Shown here in pieces: positions 49,120 through 57,868 of a stretch of 64,000 nucleotides of DNA. The position numbers and the translations under genes were made by a program. The stretch lies in the NCBI RefSeq assembly GCF_022603395.1, contig NZ_JAIBKA010000006.1, positions 279,829-343,828 of the forward strand. The letters are read 5' to 3'. The first letter of the stretch is position 1, and every line of letters begins with the position of its first letter. The notes under the pieces were generated by a model. That model saw nothing but the letters and a program-made list of their open reading frames with translations. It was not told the DNA's origin and ran no database searches. The DNA is from Desulfoferrobacter suflitae. GTDB taxonomy: Bacteria > Desulfobacterota > Syntrophobacteria > Syntrophobacterales > Syntrophobacteraceae.

Positions 49120-51468
49120 TCAGCCGATCGGGTCGTTTTCCACCAGGTCCCAGATGCCGCAGGGGCACACTCCGGCACAGAAGCCACAGCCAATACAGCG
49201 ATTTTTGTCCACCACCATTTCAAAGTCCTTGCCGCTTTCTTTCCTGGAGATGGCGGCCTGCGGACACATGGTGACGCACATGCCGCAGTCCCGGCAGGAG
49301 CCGCAGGACGAACACTGGGAAGCGCACTGTTCGATGCCGTCGAATTTTTGCAGGCGCGGATCGAAGTATTCCAGCTTGACCCGCGAATAATCGATTCGCT
49401 TGCGCACGTCTCCGCGCGGCCGCTTGCCCTGAAACATGTCGTCGATGGCCTGAGCCGCCTTGCGCCCGGCTCCGATGGCATCCGTCAGAAGCCCCAGTTG
49501 CACCGCATCACCTACGGCGAATATTTGTGGATCGGTGGTCTGGTACCATTCATTGACTTGAATGAAGCCTCGATCGGTGGCCACGCTCTCCGGCAAAAAC
49601 TCGATATCGGGCAAATCCCCAACGGAAATGATCAGCGTGTCGGCGGGGATCACCTCACCCGTTGTCAGCTCGAGCCCTTCATCGACCACCGCCTTGCTGA
49701 AACACGGCCAGCGGAATTTGGCCCCCGCCGCCTCTGCTTCCTCTCGCTCCTTGCCAAACGAGAGCGGCTCCTGAATGTCGATCAAGGTAATTTCTTCGGC
49801 CCCCAGCCGGTGAGCTTCGGTAGCGGCATCGCAGCCCACATTGCCGGCCCCGATGATCACCACTTTCTTTCCCACCTGGATGCTATCGGCTTTGCTTTGG
49901 CGCAGAAAATCGAGTGCCGGTATCAGCTTTTCCTTTCCCGGGATGGGGATGATTCTGGGTTTTTGGGCACCTACCGCCACTACCACGAAATCATAGTCGA
50001 CCTTCAACTGCTCAACATCCTCTTTGCTCAGACGCTGCTGCAGATGCACATGGGGCAGAGCGCTCTGAATTCTTTCCAGTTCTGCACCGATCACTTCCGC
50101 GGGGATGCGCGACCTGGGGATGAGGGAGGCTATCTTGCCGCCCAGAGTCCTATGCATGTCATAAATGACGGCTTCATGGCCCCGCCGCCGCAGCTGCCAG
50201 GCGATGGATAAACCGGCCGCCCCGCCGCCGATCACAGCCACTTTTTTGCCGCTTAGCGGCGGCAGCTCGGGGAGCTTTGCCTTGATACTCGCCCTGCCCA
50301 GTTGACTGACATCGACCGCCGGCATGTTCACCGTCTGGCGCGTGCAGCCCTGCATGCACAGGTGCGGGCAGAGATACCCGCACACCGAAGCGGGAAACGG
50401 GGTGTAGGCCAGGGCCAGATCGACCGCTTCATCGACCCGGCCTTCCCGTATCAGCCGCCAACGTTCCTGCACCGGCATGCCGGTCGGGCAGCTGGCTTCG
50501 CACGGCGCCGCATAGGTGCGATTCTCCCAAACGGGAACAAAACGACGCAAATCACCGGTGGTGATCAGCGCTATGGGACTGTTGTCGAGATCGGTCAAGT
50601 CGCCGATCAGTCCGCCTTTGCCCAGTTCCTGGTCCCACACTTGGCGATGGAAGGCCGCCATGGAACGTCTCGGGCGGGTGAATTTTTCCTGCGGTCCGCG
50701 CGCAGCCAGCAGCTGCCATGCGGTTCGATCATTAAACGTGTCATACAGCTCCGTCCGACGAATGCTTTCCAGGTAGACCCGCAGGTTCATTTGCAGCCAC
50801 TGCCAGTCGTCATCGGACAACGGCGACAATTTGGCATCGGCCTGACTGTAGCCCTTGTGTGGACCGCGGAAGAAAATCTTACCGCCCACCATCCCGACAC
50901 ATGGCCGATACCCCAGGATATTCTGCGGGTCCTGGGGTTGATGTCCGCACACCACTGCAACCCCACCGGCCATGAACTCGGCAAAGTAATCTCCCACCGA
51001 GCCCAAAACCCACAGCTCCGGCGGTTGGAAACGAGGATTGAACTTGGTCATGGTCATGCCGCGCGCACCGATGTTGCCGGCCACATAAACCTTCCCCTGC
51101 GCCATGGCATTGGCGGTACCATTGCAGGCATTGCCGTGCACTATGATTTCAGCACCGGCGTTGAGCCATCCCACATCATCGGAAGCCGGCCCCATGACTT
51201 CAATGCGCGTGTTGGGAAAACCCATGGAACCCACCCGCTGCCCCGAAGAACCGCTGATTATTACCTGGACCGGTTCATTGCCGGCTCGCCACAACCGGCC
51301 ACCCAAACCATGTTGGCCGTACGCCTCGATCAGCAAACGGCGCTGGCCGTCCGCCACCGCCTGCTGGATGCGCTCTTCCAGCACGCGCGATTCCAGCCGA
51401 CGGCCGTCTTCCATCCCGCACAGTTGGACGGCCTGTTGATCGCCCGCCTGGCCTTGTTGACTCTGCAT
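49120..51468 (-). CDS. glutamate synthase, GXGXG domain fused to NADPH-oxidoreductase (GltD-like) and ferredoxin domains
   Basis: The 782-residue protein combines the C-terminal GXGXG beta-helix of GltB (about 20-235, GLGGRLWRAGNEPVQVIISG), the N-terminal Fe-S domain of GltD (CEASCPTGMPVQERW and CGYLCPHLCMQGCTR), FAD and NADPH Rossmann folds (VIGGGAAGLSIAWQLRRRG; VVIIGAGNVGCDAATEAHRL), and two C-terminal 4Fe-4S clusters (CGSCRDCGMCVTMCP; CIGCGFCAGVCPCG). It passes electrons from NAD(P)H or ferredoxin to the FMN part of glutamate synthase. The ATG at 51468 follows GGGAGG. It follows the FMN-subunit gene by 28 bases and completes a three-piece glutamate synthase with 51497 and 53122. Confidence 0.92.
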   Translation of the reverse strand: MQSQQGQAGDQQAVQLCGMEDGRRLESRVLEERIQQAVADGQRRLLIEAYGQHGLGGRLWRAGNEPVQVIISGSSGQRVGSMGFPNTRIEVMGPASDDVGWLNAGAEIIVHGNACNGTANAMAQGKVYVAGNIGARGMTMTKFNPRFQPPELWVLGSVGDYFAEFMAGGVAVVCGHQPQDPQNILGYRPCVGMVGGKIFFRGPHKGYSQADAKLSPLSDDDWQWLQMNLRVYLESIRRTELYDTFNDRTAWQLLAARGPQEKFTRPRRSMAAFHRQVWDQELGKGGLIGDLTDLDNSPIALITTGDLRRFVPVWENRTYAAPCEASCPTGMPVQERWRLIREGRVDEAVDLALAYTPFPASVCGYLCPHLCMQGCTRQTVNMPAVDVSQLGRASIKAKLPELPPLSGKKVAVIGGGAAGLSIAWQLRRRGHEAVIYDMHRTLGGKIASLIPRSRIPAEVIGAELERIQSALPHVHLQQRLSKEDVEQLKVDYDFVVVAVGAQKPRIIPIPGKEKLIPALDFLRQSKADSIQVGKKVVIIGAGNVGCDAATEAHRLGAEEITLIDIQEPLSFGKEREEAEAAGAKFRWPCFSKAVVDEGLELTTGEVIPADTLIISVGDLPDIEFLPESVATDRGFIQVNEWYQTTDPQIFAVGDAVQLGLLTDAIGAGRKAAQAIDDMFQGKRPRGDVRKRIDYSRVKLEYFDPRLQKFDGIEQCASQCSSCGSCRDCGMCVTMCPQAAISRKESGKDFEMVVDKNRCIGCGFCAGVCPCGIWDLVENDPIG

Positions 51469-51496
51469 AGCTGCCTCCCTATTATCCTCAGCCGGC

Positions 51497-53158
51497 TCAC
51501 ACCACATACTTGATTTGAAGCCGTTCCGCTGCGTTGTGATCATTGATGGCCAAAGCATCCGACATGCCGATCGGAAGTGAAGTGGACCGCCCCAGAGGTG
51601 CAAGGATCTTGCGCAGTTCGGTATCAAAGCTGAGATAGATGTCGACCACGCGCTCGGCCACCTTTTCCGGGTCCAGCCGCCGATACAGGCGAGGGTCCTG
51701 GGAGGTGATGCCCTTGGGGCACAAACCAATATTGCAGATATTGCAGCGGTCGGATTCCGACCCCAAACAGCCGGCAGCCGCCTGCATCATGTATTTGCCC
51801 GTCTGCACCGCACTGGCTCCCAGCATGATGAGCGCCGCGGCGTTGGCGGCAAGATTGCCGTTTTTGCCGATTCCGCCGCCGGCAAACAGAGGGATTTCGT
51901 TCTGTTTGCCCAATTTGACCAGGTTGAGATAACAGTCGCGCAGATTGCTCGCAATGGGATGCCCCATATGGTCCATGGAGACATTATAGGCTGCTCCCGT
52001 CCCCCCATCTTCCCCATCGATGGCCAGACCTGCCGCATAAGGATTGCGCGTGAGGTTGTTCAACACGGCCAGGGCCGTCGAACTCCCCGAAATCTTGGGG
52101 TACACGGGAACCCTGAATCCCCACGCCATGTACATGGACTGGATCATCTTGGCGACCGCTTCCTCGATGGAATACTTGGTCTGATGGGTGGGCGGACTGG
52201 GGAGGCTGACTCCCGGCGGCACGCCACGAATGGCGGCAATCAGCTTGTTGACTTTGTACCACATCAACAGACCACCATCCCCCGGCTTGGCCCCCTGCCC
52301 GTATTTGATTTCCACCGCACAGGGATCTTCCTGCATATCCGGAAGCGCATGGATGATTTCGTCCCAACCGAAGTAGCCGCTGGCGATCTGCAAGATGACG
52401 TACTTTAAGAAGCGCGACCGCAGCAGCCGCGGGGGGCAGCCCCCTTCGCCGGTGCACATGCGCACCGGCATGCCCAGTTCTTCGTTCAGATAGGCAACCC
52501 CCATCTGCAGGCCTTCCCACATGTTGGGAGAAAGGGCGCCAAAGGACATGGCTCCGATGACCAGGGGATAAATTTCCCGCACCGGAGGAGCCCAACCCTG
52601 CTCGCGGTAGAGCCTTAAGCTTTCTTCCGGGGGCAGAACCCTGCCCAGTAGAGTGCGCACTTCAAATTCATGCCGGCCGGCATCCAGAGCCGGGTCGGTC
52701 AGCATGGAAATGCGCGTGAATTTGATCTGGTCCAGGATACCGCCCTGCCCCACGTCGCGAACATTGCGCCGACCTCCCCGCCGGCGTGGCTGGCCGCCCT
52801 GATTGACGTGAAACTTGAGCTTGTCGGCCTCATCGCTTCTGCGCGGGATGATGCAATCGTTCGGGCATACCAGACTGCACGCGGCGCAGCCTACACAGGC
52901 ATACGCCGGATCGGTTTTTTGACGAATCCCCTGAAAGATCTGATAGACGTTGGAACCGCCGTTGTTCCTCGCTAAACCGGCATCCAGGGAAGGCAGCTCG
53001 ATGTGCCGCTTGCGGTAGACTCCCAGTTCAATGGCGTGGACCGGGCACACAGCCGTACAGCGGCCACACAGGGTGCACCGGTCCTTATCCCAGTCGATCT
53101 GCCAGGGCAGGTCTTTGACGCTCAGTGTAGAAGGGCTAATGTTTCCATTTGTGACCAT
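51497..53158 (-). CDS. glutamate synthase FMN domain with ferredoxin-like N-terminus
   Basis: Turns 2-oxoglutarate and ammonia into glutamate. The 553-residue protein has two 4Fe-4S clusters (CTLCGRCTAVCP near 28; CVGCAACSLVCP near 88), then the GltB central FMN-binding barrel. That barrel carries YPLVIGAMSFGALSPNMWEG, PKISGSSTALAVLNNLTRN, IDGEDGGTGAAYNVSMDHMG and GGIGKNGNLAANAAALIMLG, with the 3Fe-4S loop CNICNIGLCPKG. This is the short archaeal/ferredoxin type in which the amidotransferase and GXGXG domains sit on separate genes. It overlaps the amidotransferase gene by 37 bases. ATG at 53158. Confidence 0.93.
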   Translation of the reverse strand: MVTNGNISPSTLSVKDLPWQIDWDKDRCTLCGRCTAVCPVHAIELGVYRKRHIELPSLDAGLARNNGGSNVYQIFQGIRQKTDPAYACVGCAACSLVCPNDCIIPRRSDEADKLKFHVNQGGQPRRRGGRRNVRDVGQGGILDQIKFTRISMLTDPALDAGRHEFEVRTLLGRVLPPEESLRLYREQGWAPPVREIYPLVIGAMSFGALSPNMWEGLQMGVAYLNEELGMPVRMCTGEGGCPPRLLRSRFLKYVILQIASGYFGWDEIIHALPDMQEDPCAVEIKYGQGAKPGDGGLLMWYKVNKLIAAIRGVPPGVSLPSPPTHQTKYSIEEAVAKMIQSMYMAWGFRVPVYPKISGSSTALAVLNNLTRNPYAAGLAIDGEDGGTGAAYNVSMDHMGHPIASNLRDCYLNLVKLGKQNEIPLFAGGGIGKNGNLAANAAALIMLGASAVQTGKYMMQAAAGCLGSESDRCNICNIGLCPKGITSQDPRLYRRLDPEKVAERVVDIYLSFDTELRKILAPLGRSTSLPIGMSDALAINDHNAAERLQIKYVV

Positions 53159-54252
53159 GTCTTAACCTCCGCGCGGTCTGAAGCGACGACAGCTGTATCC
53201 AAATGCATGGGTTGGAAATCCCGGCTCTTGTCTCGATCGGGAATAGCCGAATCCAAACCGCACATTTCCGATGAAAACGCATATAGACCCGGACGTCCTC
53301 CCACAACGCCGGGCCGCAATTTCTTGCGGTCTTGCACCATAAACAGGCTCCGGTCAGGCAGACACCCCATGACGCAATTGGGGCCGTCAATGATGAGACG
53401 ACGGCAGGAATTCTTCAGCTGTTTCAGGAAACCTCCGTCGGGATGGCGCTCCAAGTCTTCATCCTGAAGCGGCGTGATCACGTGCTTGTAGGCTTCGATG
53501 CCCAGCCCCAGCCGGTTCAGTGAATAGTGCAGAATGTGGGTGAAAACTTCGGAGTCCGAATTGTACCCGATATATCCCGGAAATCCGCGCGACATGAGGA
53601 ACTCCCGAATGGGAACAAAGGCGGTGTTCTCCCCGTTGGTCATGGTGGCCACGCCCTGGATGAAAAACGGATGGCACGCGTATAAATTGATGGCATAGTT
53701 GGTGTTCTGACGACCCTGGGCGAGAATGATCCGGGCCTTCAGTTCGTCCCGATCAAGGCTCAAATAGTCGGCTACATTCATGGGATCGCCGATTTCCTTG
53801 AGCATGATCACATCCGGCCAGAAACTGTAGACGATCATGTCCTCTTTTTCTTCGCCCATCTGCCTCAACTGAAGCCGAATCAACAGCAGACGATGATCGA
53901 TTTCACTCTGGCTCAAATGTTCCCAGTCTTCCGGATATTCATAAGCACGAATGAGGTACACGTCGCGTTTGGGAACCCCCAAGGGCGGACGTTTGGGGAC
54001 TTTGATGGAAAAGCGATACTTGGTCATGAAACCAATGTTCATCATGAATTGGTCGAGCCGCTTCAATCCATCGTTGCTAAAGATGCCGGAAAGAATGGGA
54101 GTCCCCTTCAGCTCCTCGAAAGGCCCTCCCAGGTCCGATAAGAAAAGACCCACACCCGACCCGTCATGGCCCTCACGCATCACGTCCAGAGCATGAATGG
54201 CCACCATGGGAGACAAAGGCTTTTCACTGGTCATTGCAAATAAGCGACACAT
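53122..54252 (-). CDS. glutamate synthase amidotransferase subunit (class II GATase)
   Basis: Supplies ammonia by hydrolysing glutamine. The 376-residue product starts MCRLFAMTSEKPLSPMV, so Cys2 is the N-terminal nucleophile after Met removal. It also shows the class II pattern HDGSGVGLFLSDLGGPFEEL and MTNGENTAFVPIREFLMSRG, with the asparagine and glycine of the oxyanion region. The ATG at 54252 follows AAGGAGG; the upstream frame start would bury the Cys. It is the first gene of the three-gene operon 54252-49120 and overlaps the next by 37 bases. The divergent neighbour is the KaiC-like/XRE/cupin regulator. Confidence 0.9.
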   Translation of the reverse strand: MCRLFAMTSEKPLSPMVAIHALDVMREGHDGSGVGLFLSDLGGPFEELKGTPILSGIFSNDGLKRLDQFMMNIGFMTKYRFSIKVPKRPPLGVPKRDVYLIRAYEYPEDWEHLSQSEIDHRLLLIRLQLRQMGEEKEDMIVYSFWPDVIMLKEIGDPMNVADYLSLDRDELKARIILAQGRQNTNYAINLYACHPFFIQGVATMTNGENTAFVPIREFLMSRGFPGYIGYNSDSEVFTHILHYSLNRLGLGIEAYKHVITPLQDEDLERHPDGGFLKQLKNSCRRLIIDGPNCVMGCLPDRSLFMVQDRKKLRPGVVGGRPGLYAFSSEMCGLDSAIPDRDKSRDFQPMHLDTAVVASDRAEVKTWSQMETLALLH

Positions 54253-54781
54253 AGTGTTTTGTTCCTCCTTGTTATGAGGACATGAGTACCCGGGCATGCC
54301 CCGGCGGTACCACGGGCCCCTCTGGAAAACGGCTCCAAGCAGCGCGTGGCAGCCACTTTCAGGTATGCCGCGCTATGTTATTCGACCGCTATGGTCTGAT
54401 GCCGGGGAATACAGCAAGGGGGGGAACTTCGTTGATCCACCAATCCGGGCTCTCCCCAATTTGCCCGGGCGAACGATAAATTCCGCTTTGTGCCCGATCA
54501 AAGGGAAGATTTCCGGAAGCGTTGTCGTCGTTGACACTGCGTTTCAAATAGATAATGGAATCCGCTCAGAATTTCAAGCAAAAATTTGTTCCGCCAATGG
54601 GTTATTGCCACGCGCCGTGTTAATCTTCATAACACGCCGGTTAGAATGAAACCTGAAAATAGGGGAGACTCCTGAGGCAAGATGCGGTTTTTATTCTGGC
54701 CTGTGACTTGCGGATTCTGTATTCTCCCATAACTCTGGCGGCGCAGACGCGCGCAGCCGCTTGACTCAGAGGAACAGCAAT
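54253..54781. other. 529-base divergent intergenic region with a palindrome
   Basis: No gene is supported; frames here have no protein character. A GGGCATGCCC palindrome at 54292-54301, extended imperfectly to 54289-54304, lies 40 bases upstream of the amidotransferase start and could be a regulator site. Both divergent genes have good ribosome binding sites (AAGGAGG and GAGGAAC), so promoters for both should be here, but no strong -35/-10 pair stands out. Confidence 0.45.
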
Positions 54782-56086
54782 ATGGCTTTGTCCGACAAAT
54801 ACAAGGTGAGCTCTGGAGTGGACCAGCTGGACGAACTGCTGGGAGGACTCTACATAGGCGACAATGTGGTGTGGCTGGACGATTCCGGCAGCCTGGCCTA
54901 TGTTTTTTGCCGCAATTTCATTCAGGCGTCCCAGGCCCACAATAAGCCTCTCATCTATGTCAGCTTCGATCGCTCCCTCAAGAATCTTCTGGAAAGACTT
55001 GGTCCCCTCGCCGACAACCCATCACTGACCATCCTCGATTGCTTCACCTGTGGTAAAGGAAAGAGCTCTGCCATCTTTCTGAAATCCTACGCGGCACTGC
55101 AGGGCAGACAATCCTGCACCATCGTCAAAATAGAAGAGCCGCGCCAAACCGAGCTTGTCATGGATACGCTCTATGGACTGCATGCGGAGATGGACGGCGA
55201 CGTGCGATTTGTTTTCGAAAGCGTCACCGGCATGCAGGAGCTCTGGGGCGGTGAGGAAGCCATCATCAACTTTTACTCCCATTCCTGCCCGCGCCTCTAT
55301 GAACTGAACACCATAGCCTATTGGATCATGGAAAAAAAGGCGCATTCACCGCGGCTCAGAGCCCAAATCAGCCAGATCGCTCAGGTCGTAATCGACCTTT
55401 CCATCAAGCGGGGAAGTACCTCACTGACGGTTTTCAAAGCCGAAAACCGCGACCTGGAGAACTTGCACAAGCCTCACAACTACTGGACCAAAGATCAACG
55501 TATTCACTTCGACGAAGAAAAACGCACTCCGGGAGGCATCGATCTGGGCCTGCGCATTAAAGAACTGCGCAGCAAGCGAGGACTTTCCCAGACGGAGCTG
55601 GCCAGGCTGGTGGGAGTCACACCCAGTTCCATCTCGCAGGTGGAAAGCAACCTCATCTACCCTTCTCTGCCCGGGCTCCTCAAAATGGCCGAAGTGCTGA
55701 GGGTCGATATCAGTTCGTTTTTTCAAGAAAAATCAGAATGGGAAAAACCAGTTGTCTTCCTCGCCGATGAAGCCACCGAAGTAAAAATTCCCGACTTGCC
55801 GGAAGACAGCATTCAGGCAAAGCTGCTGACTCCGGTGGACTTCGATTCCAAGGCCGAACCCTATCTGATCGAAGTGCCGCCGCACAAAGCCCTCTCGTCG
55901 CATTTTTTCATGCACAAGGGAGAAGAGGTCGGCCATTTGATCTCCGGAGAACTGCAGGTCAAAATCAATAAATCATCCTACACGCTGCGGGCCGGGGACA
56001 CCATATACCTCACTTCGGAAATGCCCGCGCACTGGAAGAACCCTGGGGCGGAAACCGCCAGGCTGCTGTGGATTAAGGTCGGGTAG
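54782..56086 (+). CDS. KaiC-like / XRE-type HTH / cupin fusion regulator
   Basis: The 434-residue protein has an N-terminal RecA/KaiC-like domain (about 10-225, SSGVDQLDELLGGLYIGDNV) whose Walker A is degenerate: VWLDDSGSLAYVF where GxxGxGKT is expected. An XRE helix-turn-helix follows (255-312, LRIKELRSKRGLSQTELARL then VGVTPSSISQVESN), and a cupin (about 345-434, HFFMHKGEEVGHLISGELQV then YTLRAGDTIYLTS). XRE-cupin regulators sense small molecules, often polyamines or amino acids; the KaiC-like addition is unusual. The ATG at 54782 follows GAGGAAC; a TTG at 54761 is possible. It is divergent from the glutamate synthase operon, which it may control. DNA target unknown. Confidence 0.85.
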   Translation: MALSDKYKVSSGVDQLDELLGGLYIGDNVVWLDDSGSLAYVFCRNFIQASQAHNKPLIYVSFDRSLKNLLERLGPLADNPSLTILDCFTCGKGKSSAIFLKSYAALQGRQSCTIVKIEEPRQTELVMDTLYGLHAEMDGDVRFVFESVTGMQELWGGEEAIINFYSHSCPRLYELNTIAYWIMEKKAHSPRLRAQISQIAQVVIDLSIKRGSTSLTVFKAENRDLENLHKPHNYWTKDQRIHFDEEKRTPGGIDLGLRIKELRSKRGLSQTELARLVGVTPSSISQVESNLIYPSLPGLLKMAEVLRVDISSFFQEKSEWEKPVVFLADEATEVKIPDLPEDSIQAKLLTPVDFDSKAEPYLIEVPPHKALSSHFFMHKGEEVGHLISGELQVKINKSSYTLRAGDTIYLTSEMPAHWKNPGAETARLLWIKVG

Positions 56087-56244
56087 CAGGGAGCACCAAC
56101 CGGCGCTCAACCCAACCTCTCTCAGTAGATGCAGGATGGGTGGAGCGCAGCGAGGCCCGGAGGCGAGACCTGCCAACGATAAAACCCCTAATGCTTAACG
56201 GTCGGGATAAAATAACAAATGGATTATTTTAGGTTATAAATCGT

Positions 56245-56270
56245 GGGGCCCGGCCAATGCGGGCCCCCTT
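56245..56270. terminator. bidirectional hairpin between regulator and baeRF gene
   Basis: GGGGCCCG (56245-56252) pairs with CGGGCCCC (56260-56267), loop GCCAATG, then CCTTT on the plus strand. It sits between two convergent genes and may end both transcripts; the T-run is weak on both sides. Confidence 0.5.
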
Positions 56271-56284
56271 TCACTCACATGGCA

Positions 56285-57439
56285 TCAGTAGCGAAACACC
56301 GCTGCGGCAGATTGTTTGTTCGGTATGTGCTCGGGCTCGACCACATAGACCGCTCCGCCGTTTGTGAAGGTCTGGATCGCCGCCAGATCCAGCAGATCCT
56401 GGTCTCCCGGCTGCACCTCCGGATGCAGGGTCACTTCATTTTGTTGCGCATCGAAGCTGCCCCAGATCTGTTTTCCCACGGGCAGGAATACCGACTCGAC
56501 CCGCCCGAAAACGGCAGCCGGCACAATCTCCCGCACATCCCCCGAGGCGAGTCCTGTTCCGGCCAGTCGCAAATATTTCGCCATAGCCTCTTCCTGTCCT
56601 TGCTTGAAAAGCGGCTGCACGATCTCCCAGGCTCGGGCATGCAGTTCATCGGCACTCAACACATCGGGATTACCGGTGATGCAAGTTTCCACAAGATGCG
56701 CATAGCCATTGGCCTCTCGGTAAATGGGGAGCAGATAATCCACCCCCGCCAGAATCAGCGGGGCACGCTCCTCGCGCAGCAAGCTATGCAGTCCGTCGTC
56801 GATCATCAGGCAGTAACGCCAAATGTTCGATTTGGTGTCGTCCACTCCAACCCCCTGGCCGTGAAACATGGCCGAACGCTTACCGCCTCCACGCCCCTGG
56901 GTGCCGGTATGAAACTGCAGCTGGCGCTGTGGATCATCATACTTGAGGGCTTCATCCATGCTTTTGGGAACCCCCTCAAGTTCCACAACACTGACCCCAA
57001 AACGGGTACATTCCAGCAATCGCAGCTCCTTTTGACTCAATGCCAGAACCAAAAACCTGTCGTCCTCCGCCAAGACCCTGAGGAGGGGTTTCACATGGAA
57101 TCGATCGGTCACCACCGATAACTCATCAAAATGAATGGGTAAACTATAGGTTCGGAAAACATCTGAGGCAATGAACACTGCCAGACCATCCGCCTGCCGC
57201 CGCCAGAAATTACCGTCAGCAAGCAACCCGTGAGCAGGACCAAGCAATTCCCGGGCTTCCGGCTGCCGGGCACCCAGGGAAACCAGCTGTTGTTCGGATT
57301 CGCGCAGAAGATTTTTGAGTCGGATTGGATTCTGCTGAACCTCGGTGCCTGCCCGAAAGGTCGGCATGAAGATGGACACGCAGGGTCCACCCTGTTTTTG
57401 GACAAGCTCCTTCAATTCTTCTCTGAATTCTTGATTCAT
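56285..57439 (-). CDS. baeRF-family protein (bacterial archaeo-eukaryotic release-factor-like)
   Basis: The 384-residue protein starts MNQEFREELKELVQKQGGPC and contains SIFMPTFRAGTEVQQNPIRL, an arginine-rich N-terminal pattern of the baeRF group. Later parts include FLVLALSQKELRLLECTRFG and ICL-like YLLPIYREANGYAHLVETCI, and HTGTQGRGGGKRSAMFHGQG, a GGQ-like loop in which GRGGGK stands where eRF1 has GGQ. Members of this group are proposed to act on stalled ribosomes or tRNA; the function is untested. The ATG at 57439 follows GGAG. It lies between the regulator and the second glutamate-synthase-like gene without obvious operon link. Confidence 0.72.
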   Translation of the reverse strand: MNQEFREELKELVQKQGGPCVSIFMPTFRAGTEVQQNPIRLKNLLRESEQQLVSLGARQPEARELLGPAHGLLADGNFWRRQADGLAVFIASDVFRTYSLPIHFDELSVVTDRFHVKPLLRVLAEDDRFLVLALSQKELRLLECTRFGVSVVELEGVPKSMDEALKYDDPQRQLQFHTGTQGRGGGKRSAMFHGQGVGVDDTKSNIWRYCLMIDDGLHSLLREERAPLILAGVDYLLPIYREANGYAHLVETCITGNPDVLSADELHARAWEIVQPLFKQGQEEAMAKYLRLAGTGLASGDVREIVPAAVFGRVESVFLPVGKQIWGSFDAQQNEVTLHPEVQPGDQDLLDLAAIQTFTNGGAVYVVEPEHIPNKQSAAAVFRY

Positions 57440-57868
57440 AGATGTTCTCCTTTCTCGCCAGTCCGCTCTTCGTTCACATCCAATAGTCACCAGCCGTCTA
57501 AGCCACTCAGAAGTTGCAGTGAACCCAAGCCGCCGATCCAATTCTACTAAAAAACTAAGCATTGTTTAAGTAAAGAGACAGGCGCCCCGTCCCGTTGAGA
57601 AAAGCCCTTGCGCGACGGCAGGCAGGGCTCCGTCGGCACCGGCCGTGGAGCCCGAGAAGGATGGGCCAGGGTGATTGGAGTCGCGGGGTGGAGGGGGGCG
57701 ACCCGTTGCGCCAAGACCTCCCGCCAACAGCGTGCCGCTGAGATCTTATCCGAGAAGGGGAAACTTCCCTTCCCGTTGAGCCGACAGTCACCCACCCATG
57801 GTCCCGCGGTACCCGGGGGACGCTTCCTCTCTCCCCCGCGGAGGGAGAAGGAGCTATCGGAAAGGTTT
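57440..57868. other. 429-base GC-rich gap without a supported gene
   Basis: Frames of about 80 codons on both strands are low in protein character and are not called. The plus strand around 57815-57850 has the run GGGGGACGC...CCCCCGCGGAGGGAG, similar in style to the 30888-31013 repeat but not a copy of it. No clear promoter or terminator is seen. Confidence 0.4.

Noticed and set aside
50302..51513. 403-codon plus-strand frame opposite the gltD-like gene
   Set aside because: Antisense shadow of a strongly supported gene; the reading is rich in His/Arg/Pro without domain patterns.
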